A DNA stretch of 64,000 nucleotides. Origin: Pseudonocardia benzenivorans CB1190 (lineage in GTDB: Bacteria > Actinomycetota > Actinomycetes > Mycobacteriales > Pseudonocardiaceae). Where the stretch lies: assembly GCF_000196675.2 (NCBI RefSeq), contig NC_015312.1, forward strand, positions 3,906,001 to 3,970,000, written 5' to 3'. This document shows, piece by piece, positions 1 to 8,041 of the stretch (position 1 is its first letter; each line of letters opens with the position of its first letter). Position numbers and translations under genes: made by a program. Below the pieces are notes generated by a model that worked only from the letters and a program-made list of their open reading frames with translations, searched no databases and was not told the origin of the DNA.

Positions 1-18
1 CACTCGGAGGGGCGTGAC

Positions 19-789
19 ATGTCGGGCAAGTCGGAGAAGTCCAAGCACGACAAGCACATCGGGTTCGGCATCGACATCGGCGGCTCGGGCATCAAGGGCG
101 CACCGGTCGACCTGCGCAAGGGCGAGCTGACCGACGACCGGCTGCGCATCCCGACCCCGCAGCCGGCGACGCCCGACGCCGTCGCCGAGGTCGTCACCAA
201 GGTGCTCGACCACTTCGGCTGGGACCGCGAGTTCGGCTGCACCCTGCCGGCGGTCGTGCAGCACGGCGTCGTGCGGACCGCGGCCAACATCGACCACAGC
301 TGGATCGGCACCGACGCCCACGAGCTGATGAAGAACGCCACCGGCCGCAAGGCGCTCGTCGTCAACGACGCCGACGCCGCCGGCGTGGCCGAGGTCCGGT
401 TCGGCGCCGCCAAGGGCAACTCCGGTGTCGTCCTCGTCAGCACGCTCGGCACCGGGATCGGATCGGCGCTGGTCATCGACGGCAAGCTCTGGCCCAACAC
501 CGAGCTGGGCCACCTGGAGATCGACGGGTACGACGCGGAGAAGCGCGCCGCCGACTCCGCCCGCGAGCGCGAGGACCTCGACTGGGACGGCTGGGCCGAG
601 CGGCTCACCCGCTACTACGGCGTCGTCGAGTCGCTGCTGCGGCCCGATCTGATCGTCGTCGGCGGCGGCGTGAGCAAGAAGTCCGCGAAGTGGATGTCGA
701 AGGTGGACATCCACACGAAGATGGTGCCCGCCGAGCTGCTCAACGAGGCAGGGATCATCGGCGCGGCGGTGCTGGCCGCCGGTCACTGA
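19..789 (+). CDS. ppgK: polyphosphate glucokinase (ROK family)
   Basis: Phosphorylates glucose to glucose 6-phosphate in the cytoplasm, using polyphosphate (and usually ATP) as phosphoryl donor. The 256-residue protein carries the N-terminal phosphate-binding motif DIGGSGIKG (about residues 19-27), the catalytic-loop motif NDADA (116-120), LGTGIG (143-148) and the sugar-contacting ELGHLEI (162-168). The Cys-rich zinc motif of ROK repressors and ATP-glucokinases is absent, which is typical of the polyphosphate-dependent branch. Start ATG at 19 follows GGAGG at 6-10. It is the first gene of the window, so its own promoter lies outside. A GC-rich hairpin follows. Family assignment is firm; the donor preference is inferred from the family. 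Confidence 0.93.
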   Translation: MSGKSEKSKHDKHIGFGIDIGGSGIKGAPVDLRKGELTDDRLRIPTPQPATPDAVAEVVTKVLDHFGWDREFGCTLPAVVQHGVVRTAANIDHSWIGTDAHELMKNATGRKALVVNDADAAGVAEVRFGAAKGNSGVVLVSTLGTGIGSALVIDGKLWPNTELGHLEIDGYDAEKRAADSAREREDLDWDGWAERLTRYYGVVESLLRPDLIVVGGGVSKKSAKWMSKVDIHTKMVPAELLNEAGIIGAAVLAAGH

Positions 790-797
790 CGTGCCGC

Positions 798-819
798 CCG
801 CGGGGGCCCGTCCCCGCGG
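798..819. terminator. hairpin after ppgK
   Basis: A perfect 8-bp inverted repeat, CCGCGGGG (798-805) and CCCCGCGG (812-819), with a 6-nt loop lies in the 42-bp gap between ppgK and the convergent STAS gene. It has no U tract, as is usual in high-GC actinobacteria, and could serve both directions. Confidence 0.5.
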
Positions 820-831
820 CGACGCCCGTGC

Positions 832-1332
832 TCACCCGGTGAGCACGGACTCCCCACGGGGGTCCGGGATCGCCGGACCGGTCTGGTCGCGGTCGTCGCA
901 GTTCCTGCGGGCGGTGTCGGCGTAGGCCGCGAAGACCTCGATCAGGCTCGGCTCGGGCGGTCCCGTCGTGGCACCCTCGACCAGCAGCCAGCCGCCGTTC
1001 GCCGCCAGCCGGGCACGCAGCTCGTCGAGCACGGGGCGTGCGCCGGCCGGCAGGTCGGGGCACGCCGTGAGGTCGACGATCACGTGCTGCGCACCGTCTG
1101 CCGTCACGACCGCGAGCAGCCGGGCGATGCGGCCGACCGTGGCGTCGTCGAGCGGGCCGCGGACCGTGACGACGACGTCGCACCCGCCGTGCACGCCGAG
1201 GAGGACGCTGCTGACCGGCGCGCCGGCGGGACGGGCGGACGGGAACGGACGGGTGGGCACGTCGCCGTCGTGACGGGTGTCGGGGTCAGGGTCGGGGTGG
1301 GTGTCGATCACCATGCGGTCGAGAGCACGCAC
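832..1332 (-). CDS. STAS-domain protein (putative anti-anti-sigma factor)
   Basis: A 166-residue protein whose central part (about residues 40-135) follows the STAS pattern: a beta-rich start (VVTVRGPLDDATV), a strand ending in HVIVDLTACPDLPAG and a C-terminal helix. STAS proteins of this kind bind RsbW-like kinases and release sigma factors. The usual phosphorylatable Ser/Thr after the IDL motif is not obvious (DLTACPDLPAGARP), so phosphorylation control is uncertain. The GTG at 1332 was chosen because GAGGAGGA lies just upstream (1337-1344 on the opposite strand); an in-frame ATG at 1314 is an alternative. N-terminal 35 residues are Asp/Pro rich and probably disordered. A second STAS gene and an RsbW-like ATPase are close by. 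Confidence 0.72.
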   Translation of the reverse strand: MRALDRMVIDTHPDPDPDTRHDGDVPTRPFPSARPAGAPVSSVLLGVHGGCDVVVTVRGPLDDATVGRIARLLAVVTADGAQHVIVDLTACPDLPAGARPVLDELRARLAANGGWLLVEGATTGPPEPSLIEVFAAYADTARRNCDDRDQTGPAIPDPRGESVLTG

Positions 1333-1583
1333 GGTTCCTCCTCGGGCCGGTACCCGGGATGCGCCCCGGAACGGGCGGCGCCACCACGGTGTCCGCCGTC
1401 CTCCTCCGCGGAGGCGGCTCCCGAACGAGACCCGGCGTCGCTGCCGCGGGCAGTCCACTCCCGACGGTGAACGGACAGTAGGGACCAACGGCCCCCAGCG
1501 GCGAGCGGGCCGCGCGGCGCGGCGGGACGTACGGACGACGGGTCGAACGGTCCCGCGGCCGGCCCACCCGCGCCCGTCGGAGC

Positions 1584-1994
1584 TCAGTCGGACGCCGGTC
1601 GCCGGGTCGCGCCCCGGGGATGCGCCAGTGCGGCGACGACCTCCTCGCTGCTCAGCGCCGTCAGCGGAAGCACGGCGTCGAGCCCGGTCCCGACCAGGAC
1701 CCGGGCCACCGGCGCGTGCCCGCAGCCGGTGAGTCGCAGCCGGCGGCCTGCCGTGCGGGCGGTGGTGTGCACGGCGAGCAGCGACTGCAGGGCGCTGGAG
1801 GTGAGCAGGGTGACGTCCTGGAGGTCGATGACGACGTGGCGGCCCTGGCCGACGTGCAGCTCGACGCGCGCGACGAGCTCCGGCGCGGTCACCAGGTCGA
1901 GCTCACCCTCCGGGCGCAGCACCGCCACGGTCGGCACGGGGACGTGCGTGCGCACCTCGAACCCGCCCGGGGCGGGGCTGGTCAACGGACTCAT
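1584..1994 (-). CDS. STAS-domain anti-sigma factor antagonist
   Basis: A 136-residue STAS protein of the SpoIIAA/RsbV type. The segment VAVLRPEGELDLVTAPEL is the canonical first strands and helix, and HVVIDLQDVTLLTSSALQSL contains the conserved serine region phosphorylated by RsbW-type kinases. This makes it a better candidate for a phospho-switch than the neighbouring STAS protein at 832-1332. ATG at 1994 was chosen over an upstream GTG at 2033 because GGGAG lies about 7 nt before it. Likely partners are the RsbW-like ATPase at 6247-6666 and the sigma factor at 6835-7881, but this pairing is inferred from proximity. Confidence 0.82.
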   Translation of the reverse strand: MSPLTSPAPGGFEVRTHVPVPTVAVLRPEGELDLVTAPELVARVELHVGQGRHVVIDLQDVTLLTSSALQSLLAVHTTARTAGRRLRLTGCGHAPVARVLVGTGLDAVLPLTALSSEEVVAALAHPRGATRRPASD

Positions 1995-2288
1995 CGTCAC
2001 TCCCGGTCGACCGACTGTGGGAACGGCGCGCACGGCTGCTGCTCAACGATGCGTCCTGCTCGACACCTTCGCCGACGCCACCCTTCGGGGCAACCTCGGA
2101 CCGAGGGGGCGGCATCCTGCCGCGTGGCGTAGCTAACGCTGCATTGTCGTCTCGAAATGAGACACTTTCCCGTGAACTTGGGTACCCGAGCCCATGGACA
2201 CAGGGTGGACCGACACCACCGTCAACGCCGACGCGGCCGCCTCCGCCAGTCCGTGCACCGCACGGACCCCGTCGCTGGAGACCGAACG

Positions 2289-2585
2289 ATGATCCGTATC
2301 TGCGAACGCTGCTTCGGGCCCGTCGCCGAGACCGACGAGCACCTCGGCCTGGCCCACATCGACCGGGCACTGCCGGACGGCACCGTGCTCTGGAACCACA
2401 CCTACGTCCACACCGCGCCCTGCGCGCCTGCAGGGTCGGGCTACTCGGCGCACGAGGCACCGAACCAGGGCGAGTGGGACCCCGGCCGCCGTGGGATGTC
2501 GCCGGGGGCCGCCGCACACGTGGCGCGCAGGCCCGACGACCCGGCGGAGCGGACCCGCGCCACCGGGTCGTACCCCTGGGTCTGA
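2289..2585 (+). CDS. small hypothetical protein, CxxC N-terminus
   Basis: A 98-residue protein I do not recognise by name. It opens with MIRICERCFGPV, a CxxC pair that could bind zinc, followed by a histidine-containing stretch (HLGLAHIDRA) and a Pro/Gly-rich acidic tail. Such short proteins are common in actinobacterial chromosomes. The ATG at 2289 is preferred to the longer frame from 2157 because the upstream extension is basic and low-complexity. No clear ribosome site is seen. It sits opposite a zinc-ribbon gene whose stop is 17 bp away, so the two converge. Function unknown. Confidence 0.6.
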   Translation: MIRICERCFGPVAETDEHLGLAHIDRALPDGTVLWNHTYVHTAPCAPAGSGYSAHEAPNQGEWDPGRRGMSPGAAAHVARRPDDPAERTRATGSYPWV

Positions 2586-2601
2586 GCCCGAGCGCAGCTG
2601 C

Positions 2602-2793
2602 TCAGCCCGAGGCGTCACGCCGCGGGAGCACGGATCCGCACCGCCAGCAGCTCGTGGCGCCGTCCTCCGGGACCGCCGCGCACTCCGGGCACAGCAGGTG
2701 GGCGAAGCACGCCGGCGCGCCGCCCCGATCGGCGTGCTCGTGCTCGTACCGGTCGCCGTTCCCGGGCCGGAGGTCGCGGTCCGCTTCCGTCAT
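2602..2793 (-). CDS. small zinc-ribbon protein
   Basis: A 63-residue protein with two CxxC pairs in its C-terminal half (CPEC and CWRC, about residues 35-52), the pattern of a zinc ribbon; a third Cys lies at about residue 29. The N-terminal half is acidic and His rich (YEHEHADRGG). ATG at 2793 is preceded by GGGGGA about 12 nt upstream. It converges with the 98-residue CxxC protein at 2289-2585. No specific function can be assigned; small zinc-ribbon proteins of this size are often regulators or orphan structural proteins. Confidence 0.6.
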   Translation of the reverse strand: MTEADRDLRPGNGDRYEHEHADRGGAPACFAHLLCPECAAVPEDGATSCWRCGSVLPRRDASG

Positions 2794-3028
2794 TCCCCCA
2801 GTGTCCCCCTGCACGGCAGGCTCGTCGGCCGGCGCGGCAGCGCGGCGGGCCTCGCCGGCCCCGTTGGCGAGCGGCCGGTGCCCGCGCACCGGTCGCGTGA
2901 GTGCGGGCACCGCGCGGAACGGGCGTGCGCGTGACGTCGCGACCGCCGTCGGGCCTGCGCGCCCGGCGGCCCGGTCGCCGCTGGCATACCGTTCCCGTGG
3001 GGACCGCGACGTCGACCGGAGGTGGGCC

Positions 3029-3415
3029 GTGGCCGAGGCGTCGGACGCCGTCATGGCAGTGGTGCACGTCACAGCGCCTGCGCACCTCGACCCGCACGCG
3101 ATCGCCGCGGAGCTGACCCGCGCGATCAACGGGAACGCGAAGCGTCCGATGACCGCCGAGCTGTCGGTCGCGCGTGACGTCCGCACCCCGCCACGCCGCC
3201 GGGACCGGTACCGCCACGGGTTCGTCGCGCTGCTGTCCTTCGGCGACCAGGAACCGCCCGACGAGCTCGACCGGCGCGTCCGCAAGATCGCGCGCAAGGC
3301 GCTGCGCCGCCGGTTCGGACACAAGATGGCCGCCGAGGTGCGCACCGAGCTGACGACGGCCGAGATCGCCGCGTTCTGGTGCAGCATGCGTGGGACGCCG
3401 CGCCGTCCGGCGTAG
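3029..3415 (+). CDS. hypothetical basic protein
   Basis: A 128-residue protein with no family I can name. It contains a run of basic residues (VRTPPRRRDRYRHGFV) and a helical Arg/Lys-rich segment (RRVRKIARKALRRRFGHK), and ends in an Ala/Glu-rich helix with a single Trp-Cys pair. The GTG at 3029 was chosen because GGAGG (3018-3022) lies 6 nt upstream; a TACCGT hexamer at 2987-2992 could be a -10 box. Its stop codon abuts the stop of the convergent monooxygenase gene with no spacer. The basic character may indicate nucleic-acid binding, but that is only a guess. Confidence 0.6.
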   Translation: MAEASDAVMAVVHVTAPAHLDPHAIAAELTRAINGNAKRPMTAELSVARDVRTPPRRRDRYRHGFVALLSFGDQEPPDELDRRVRKIARKALRRRFGHKMAAEVRTELTTAEIAAFWCSMRGTPRRPA

Positions 3416-4903
3416 TCACCCGACGGTCGAGGGCCGCCGGGCGGGAGCGCCGAACCAACGGGTGAGCGCGTCGGCCAGCCCGTCGAGGTCCGGCCCGCCC
3501 CAGGCGACGACACCGTCCGGGCGCACCAGGAGGTTCTCCGGTCCCTCGACGACCCGCACACGACCGGCCCAGCCCTCCGCGACCCGCTGTGCGGCACCGT
3601 CGGGCGTGGCGTCGAGCAGGAGCGCGCCGGGGGTGCGCAGCAGGGCGTACAGCCGCTCGTCGCCCACCGCACGGTCGGCGGCGGGGCGGCCGGCCTCCGG
3701 ATGCGCCGACTCGGTGGGGTACGGGTTGCCGGTCCCCGCCATCAGGCGGCTGACGTGCGCGTTCGCGTCGTCGTAGACGAGCAGGTCGGCGAACAGGTCC
3801 CGCAGCGCGGAGGTCTGCGGGTCGGGGCGCATCAGCGCCACCTGCGCCCGGGTGTTGTCCAGCACGGCCGCGGCGGCCGGTCCGCGCTCATCGTGGTAGG
3901 TGTCGAGCAGTCCGTCGGGCGCGGTGCCCGCGACCGTGGCGGCGAGCTTCCAACCCAGGTTCGCCGCGTCCTGGAAGCCCAGGTCGAGGCCCTGCCCGCC
4001 GAACGGCGGGTGCACGTGGGCGGCGTCGCCCGCGAGCAGCACGCTGCCACGCCGGTAGTCGTCGGCTTTGCGGGTATTGTCGGTCCAGCGGGTGCCGGTC
4101 AGCAGCTCGGTGACCGTGACGTCGGTGCCCGACACCCGGCGCAGGCTGTTCTCGATCTCCTCCCGGGTCAGCGGCGACTCCCGGTCGGTGGGCGGGCCGT
4201 CGAACTCGGCGGTGAGGACGCGGCGCGGGTCGGGGCCGTACACGATCATGCCGTGCCCGGTCCGGTGCCAGCCGCGTTCCAGCGCATGCGGTTCCGCGAG
4301 CCGGACCAGCGCCTGCCTGCCCGTGATCGTCGCCGCCGTGCCGTCGAACCCGAACCCGGCGAGCCTGCGGACGGCGCTGCGCCCGCCATCGGCCCCGACG
4401 ACGAACCGGGCCGCGACCTCGGTTTCGCCCCCGGCGCGCGCGGCGGTGACGCGCACGGTCGGTCCGTGGTCGACGAGCCCGGTGACGGTGTACCCGCGCG
4501 CGACGGTGACGCCCAGCCCGGCCGCGTACTCCGCCAGCACCATCTCGACCTCGTACTGGGCCGCGATGATCGGCGCGGTGCGCAGCCCGGGGGCTCCCCG
4601 CAGCGACCACAGGCCGGCGAAGTGCCCGACGGGACGTCGCTGCTCCTGGGCCCCGGACTGCGCGGCCGGCAGGAACCGGGTCAGGTCGGGCTGTGGGAAG
4701 CGATCGACCAGCCCCCGCTGGTCGAACAGCTCGGCCGACGTCGGGCCGATCGAGCCCGCCTTGATCTGCGGGACCGGGGCGGGTTCGCGCTCCAGCACCG
4801 CGACGTCGACACCACCCCGGCGCAGCTCCGCGGCGAGGAACAGACCGACCGGGCCGGCACCGACGACCAACACGTCGTAAGATTCTTTGAGTTGCACAAA
4901 CAT
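3416..4903 (-). CDS. FAD-dependent monooxygenase (PheA/TfdB/Rox type)
   Basis: A 495-residue class A flavoprotein hydroxylase. It has the N-terminal dinucleotide-binding motif GAGPVGLFLAAEL (about residues 15-27), a mid-protein DG motif (VVGADGGRSAVRR) and the second FAD motif LAGDAAHVHPPFGGQGLDLG. The C-terminal third has the thioredoxin-like fold typical of phenol hydroxylase and rifampicin/tetracycline-modifying enzymes. It probably hydroxylates an aromatic or polyketide substrate using NAD(P)H and O2. The TetR gene is divergent with only 31 bp between starts, so substrate-inducible control by that regulator is likely. No ribosome site precedes the ATG at 4903. The substrate cannot be read from the sequence. 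Confidence 0.85.
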   Translation of the reverse strand: MFVQLKESYDVLVVGAGPVGLFLAAELRRGGVDVAVLEREPAPVPQIKAGSIGPTSAELFDQRGLVDRFPQPDLTRFLPAAQSGAQEQRRPVGHFAGLWSLRGAPGLRTAPIIAAQYEVEMVLAEYAAGLGVTVARGYTVTGLVDHGPTVRVTAARAGGETEVAARFVVGADGGRSAVRRLAGFGFDGTAATITGRQALVRLAEPHALERGWHRTGHGMIVYGPDPRRVLTAEFDGPPTDRESPLTREEIENSLRRVSGTDVTVTELLTGTRWTDNTRKADDYRRGSVLLAGDAAHVHPPFGGQGLDLGFQDAANLGWKLAATVAGTAPDGLLDTYHDERGPAAAAVLDNTRAQVALMRPDPQTSALRDLFADLLVYDDANAHVSRLMAGTGNPYPTESAHPEAGRPAADRAVGDERLYALLRTPGALLLDATPDGAAQRVAEGWAGRVRVVEGPENLLVRPDGVVAWGGPDLDGLADALTRWFGAPARRPSTVG

Positions 4904-4934
4904 TAGAGTAACACCAGATTCTGGGCGAGGACGG
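4880..4934. promoter_or_regulatory. divergent promoter/operator region of monooxygenase and TetR genes
   Basis: This AT-rich stretch stands out from its surroundings. AGATTCT occurs twice (4880-4886 and 4916-4922), and TAGAGT (4904-4909) is a possible -10 for the TetR gene. Part of it lies inside the first codons of the monooxygenase. It is the natural place for a TetR operator, but no perfect palindrome is present. Confidence 0.4.
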
Positions 4935-5555
4935 ATGGGGATTCGGGAGCAGAAGAAGGCGCAGGCCCGCGCCGCGATGGCCGCGGCGGCGTCGGAGCTG
5001 TTCGGCCGCAACGGGTACGCCGCGGTCTCGATGAGCCAGATCGCCCGCGCCGCGGGTGTCTCGGACCAGACGCTCTACAACTACTTCCCCACCAAGGAGA
5101 GCCTCGTGTTCGACCAGGCCCCGGTCTTCGAGGCGACCCTGCTCGGCGCCGTCGCCGAGCGGCCGCCCGGCCGGGACCCGCTCGACGCGTTCCGCGGGTG
5201 GTTCGACGACTTCGTCCTCGGCCCCGCGGCCGAACGCGGCATCGCGACGCCCGGTGGGATGATCCGGCTCGTCGCCGGGAGCGACACGCTGCACCGCGCC
5301 CTGCTCGCGCTGGCACACCGGATCGCCGGCAGGCTCGCGTCGGAGCTGGCCGCGGCCGACCCGGCGGCCGGGCCACGGGCGGCGGTGCTGGCCGACGCGC
5401 TGTTGGCGGTGGTCGTCCGCACCATCGAGCGGCTCGGCGCGGTGACCGGCCCCGACGAGCTGCCCGACGTCGCCGCGCGGGCTCACGCGGCACTCGACAC
5501 CCTGCGGCCGCTGTCGGCGGTGGACACGGCTGCGGTCGCGGGAGATCCTGCGTAG
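4935..5555 (+). CDS. TetR-family transcriptional regulator
   Basis: A 206-residue TetR-type regulator. The N-terminal helix-turn-helix is clear: AAAASELFGRNGYAAVSMSQIARAAGVSDQTLYNYFPTK is split over about residues 17-55, with the characteristic GVSxxTLYNYF recognition helix. The rest is an all-helical ligand domain ending in an Ala-rich segment. ATG at 4935 is preferred to the ATG at 4887, because the latter would lie inside the divergent monooxygenase gene. It probably represses itself and the monooxygenase. The ligand is unknown. A DinB-type gene follows 43 bp downstream on the same strand. Confidence 0.85.
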   Translation: MGIREQKKAQARAAMAAAASELFGRNGYAAVSMSQIARAAGVSDQTLYNYFPTKESLVFDQAPVFEATLLGAVAERPPGRDPLDAFRGWFDDFVLGPAAERGIATPGGMIRLVAGSDTLHRALLALAHRIAGRLASELAAADPAAGPRAAVLADALLAVVVRTIERLGAVTGPDELPDVAARAHAALDTLRPLSAVDTAAVAGDPA

Positions 5556-5598
5556 CGTCGCGCGGGAGATCCTCGACCGACGCTCCTCGGAGGCCCGC

Positions 5599-6126
5599 AT
5601 GACCCCGGCCGACCTGCTCGCCGACGCGTTCGGCCGCATCCCCGACACCGTCGACGGCGTGCTCGCCGGCATCGACGAGGACGTGCTCGTCCGGCTGCCC
5701 GACCCCGAGGGCAACAGCATCGCCTGGCTGGTCTGGCACCTGATCCGGGTGCAGGACGACCACGTCAGCGAGGTCGCGGGTCGCGAGCAGGCCTGGACCG
5801 CCGACGGCTGGGCCGACCGGTTCGCACTTCCGCTCGCGGATGCCGCGACGGCCACCGGCTACGGCCACGGCCCCGCGGAGGTGGCCGCCGTTCGGCCGGG
5901 CGCGGACCTGTTGCGCGGCTATCTCGCGGCCGTGAACGAGCGCACCCAGCAGTTCCTGCGCACCCTCACCCCCGAGGACCTCGACCGCGTCGTCGACGTG
6001 CGCTGGGACCCGCCCGTGACCCTCGGCGTGCGGCTCGTGAGCGTCGTCGACGACGACGCCCAGCACGCCGGGCAGGCCGCGCTGCTGCGGGGTGTCCTGG
6101 AGCGCGGTCGCCCCGCGGAGAGCTGA
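5599..6126 (+). CDS. DinB-superfamily / DUF664 protein (mycothiol-dependent enzyme type)
   Basis: A 175-residue four-helix protein of the DinB/DUF664 type. The metal-ligand pattern is visible: WLVWHLIRVQDDHV near residue 50 and the C-terminal DDDAQHAGQAALLRG. In actinobacteria this family includes mycothiol S-transferases and mycothiol-dependent maleylpyruvate isomerases, which act on xenobiotic or aromatic substrates. ATG at 5599 is preceded by CGGAGG. It follows the TetR gene at 43 bp and may be co-transcribed. The exact reaction is not determinable from sequence. Confidence 0.8.
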   Translation: MTPADLLADAFGRIPDTVDGVLAGIDEDVLVRLPDPEGNSIAWLVWHLIRVQDDHVSEVAGREQAWTADGWADRFALPLADAATATGYGHGPAEVAAVRPGADLLRGYLAAVNERTQQFLRTLTPEDLDRVVDVRWDPPVTLGVRLVSVVDDDAQHAGQAALLRGVLERGRPAES

Positions 6127-6246
6127 CCGCCGCCGCCGCGCCCCCGCTCCCCCGCGCGCCGCGGCGTTCTGTTTGGGCGCGCCCCGGGCCCGGGTATCCG
6201 CAGGCCGACCGGGGTGGACGGGCGAGACGGCGGGCGCGGAGGCGGT

Positions 6247-6666
6247 ATGGGGGCGGCGGCGCGGGCGGTGTCGTGGCCCGTCCGCTGCGCGCCCACCGCG
6301 CTCGAGCCGCTGCGTCGCGATCTCGGGCGCTGGCTCGCGGCGGCGGGCTGGCCCGCCGACGAGGCCGCCGATCTCGTGCTCGCCGTGAGCGAGGCCGTGT
6401 CGAACGCCGTCGAGCACGGGTGCGCGCGCGTCTGCGAGGGCATCCGGGTCGACGCCCGGCTCACCACGGCACACGCGTCCTGCCACGTCGACTGCACCGT
6501 GCACGACTGCGGCCGCTGGGACGGCGTCGCGACGAGCGCGGCACCGCGCGGCCACGGCATGCGGCTGATCCGGGCGCTGACCCGCGAGCTCCGGGTCGAG
6601 CACGGCGACGCGGGCACGACCCTGCACCTCGCGTCGTACGACCGGCCGCGCCGTACCCCTCCGTGA
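6247..6666 (+). CDS. RsbW-like histidine-kinase-type ATPase
   Basis: A 139-residue single-domain GHKL ATPase. The N-box is visible in LAVSEAVSNAVEHG (about residues 46-59) and the G-box region in GHGMRLIRALT. Proteins of this class act as anti-sigma factors or serine kinases that phosphorylate STAS antagonists; many streptomycete paralogues are orphan regulators. The ATG at 6247 follows GGAGG. It lies 168 bp upstream of a sigma factor on the same strand and near two STAS genes (832-1332, 1584-1994), which suggests but does not prove a partner-switching circuit. Confidence 0.83.
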   Translation: MGAAARAVSWPVRCAPTALEPLRRDLGRWLAAAGWPADEAADLVLAVSEAVSNAVEHGCARVCEGIRVDARLTTAHASCHVDCTVHDCGRWDGVATSAAPRGHGMRLIRALTRELRVEHGDAGTTLHLASYDRPRRTPP

Positions 6667-6760
6667 CCCGACGATCGCACAGTGCACACGACCGCGCCGT
6701 CCGCCGGACCGGCCGCGCCGTCCCACCGATCGACGCGGGTTTTTCGTCGGTGCCCGTCCC

Positions 6761-6766
6761 TATGCT
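6761..6766 (+). promoter_or_regulatory. candidate -10 box upstream of the sigma factor gene
   Basis: TATGCT is followed 69 nt later by the sigma gene start. A T-rich stretch at 6740-6746 lies upstream but does not give a clean -35 at 17-18 nt spacing. Confidence 0.3.
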
Positions 6767-6834
6767 GGCCATCACACCGGCCGCGACAGGCGTGCGACCG
6801 GTCCCGTCCGACGACCCTGGGGGAGGGGTTCTGC

Positions 6835-7881
6835 ATGACGGACCTGGCGACGGCACCGCACCCGGCTGCACGGCCGGCACCACACCCGGCGCCGCCCGGC
6901 TCGGCACCCGCGTTCGACCCGCGCCTCGAGGAGCACCGGCGCGAGCTGACGGCGTACAGCTACCGCATGCTCGGGTCGGCGTTCGAGGCCGAGGACGCGG
7001 TGCAGGAGACCATGATCCGGGCGTGGCGCGGCCTGGCGAAGTTCGACGGGCGGTCGTCGCTGCGCTCGTGGATGTACCGGATCGCCACCAACGTCTGCCT
7101 CGACATGCTGAAGGGGCGCAAGCGCCGCGCCCTGCCGATGGACCTGTCGGCGGCGGGTGAGCCCGTCGCCGAGGCGCTCGGAGAGCCGCTGGACTCGACG
7201 GTCTGGGTGGAGCCGATCGCCGACTCGCGGGTGCTGCCCGGCACGGCCGACCCGGCGGAGACGGCCGTGGCGCGGGAGTCGATCCGGCTCGCGTTCGTCG
7301 CGGCCCTGCAGTACCTGCCGCCGCGGCAGCGGGCCGTGCTGATCCTGCGGGAGGTGCTGGCCTGGTCGGCGGCCGAGACGGCCGAGCTGCTGGACACGAC
7401 CGTGGCGTCGGTCAACAGCGCGCTGCAGCGCGCGCGGGCGACGATGTCGTCGCGCGACCTCACCGACGACCGGCCCGACCCGATGAACGAGGAGAACCGG
7501 GCGCTGCTCGAGCGCTACGTCGCCGCCTTCGAGCGCTTCGACATGGAGGCGCTCGTCGGGCTCATCGCGGAGGACGCGGTGCAGGTCATGCCGCCCTTCG
7601 CGCTCTGGATGCGGGGCCGCGACCACATCATCGCCTGGATGGACGGCGGTCCCGGCAGCGGGTGCGCGGGGTCGCGGCTGCTGCCCTTCGAGGCCAACGG
7701 CCAGCTCGCGTTCGCGGCGTACCGCCCGAGCGGCCCGGGCGGGCTGCACGAGCCGTTCTCGATCCAGGTGCTGCACGTCGAGGACGACCGGATCGTCGGG
7801 TTCAGCCACTTCCTCGACACGAACCTGTTCCCGCTCTTCGGCCTCCCGCAGCACCCCGACGGGGAGATCCGCCGGGCCTGA
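6835..7881 (+). CDS. ECF-type sigma factor with C-terminal SnoaL-like domain (SigG/SigX5-like)
   Basis: A 348-residue extracytoplasmic-function sigma factor. Region 2 spans about residues 27-95 (YSYRMLGSAFEAEDAVQETM, then WMYRIATNVCLD), and region 4 about 165-215 (LPPRQRAVLILREVLAWSAAETAELL, then ASVNSALQRARA). About 120 residues of SnoaL-like fold follow (IAEDAVQVMPPFALWMRGRD). This architecture matches the SigG/TIGR02960 group, where the extra domain takes part in regulation without a classical anti-sigma gene. ATG at 6835 sits behind GGGGGAGGGG. The RsbW-like gene just upstream may be relevant. Confidence 0.88.
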   Translation: MTDLATAPHPAARPAPHPAPPGSAPAFDPRLEEHRRELTAYSYRMLGSAFEAEDAVQETMIRAWRGLAKFDGRSSLRSWMYRIATNVCLDMLKGRKRRALPMDLSAAGEPVAEALGEPLDSTVWVEPIADSRVLPGTADPAETAVARESIRLAFVAALQYLPPRQRAVLILREVLAWSAAETAELLDTTVASVNSALQRARATMSSRDLTDDRPDPMNEENRALLERYVAAFERFDMEALVGLIAEDAVQVMPPFALWMRGRDHIIAWMDGGPGSGCAGSRLLPFEANGQLAFAAYRPSGPGGLHEPFSIQVLHVEDDRIVGFSHFLDTNLFPLFGLPQHPDGEIRRA

Positions 7882-8041
7882 CGCCCGATCGGGTCGTTCC
7901 CGACACGCACCCGGACGTGCCGTGGGGCCGCGGCGGTCCCGCGGTGTCGATCTCGATAGGGTTCGGCACCGCACCGCCGGACGCCCGCACCGGGCGGCCG
8001 GGGGCGCAGGGCACGACCCGGGCACGATGAAGGAGCACGCG

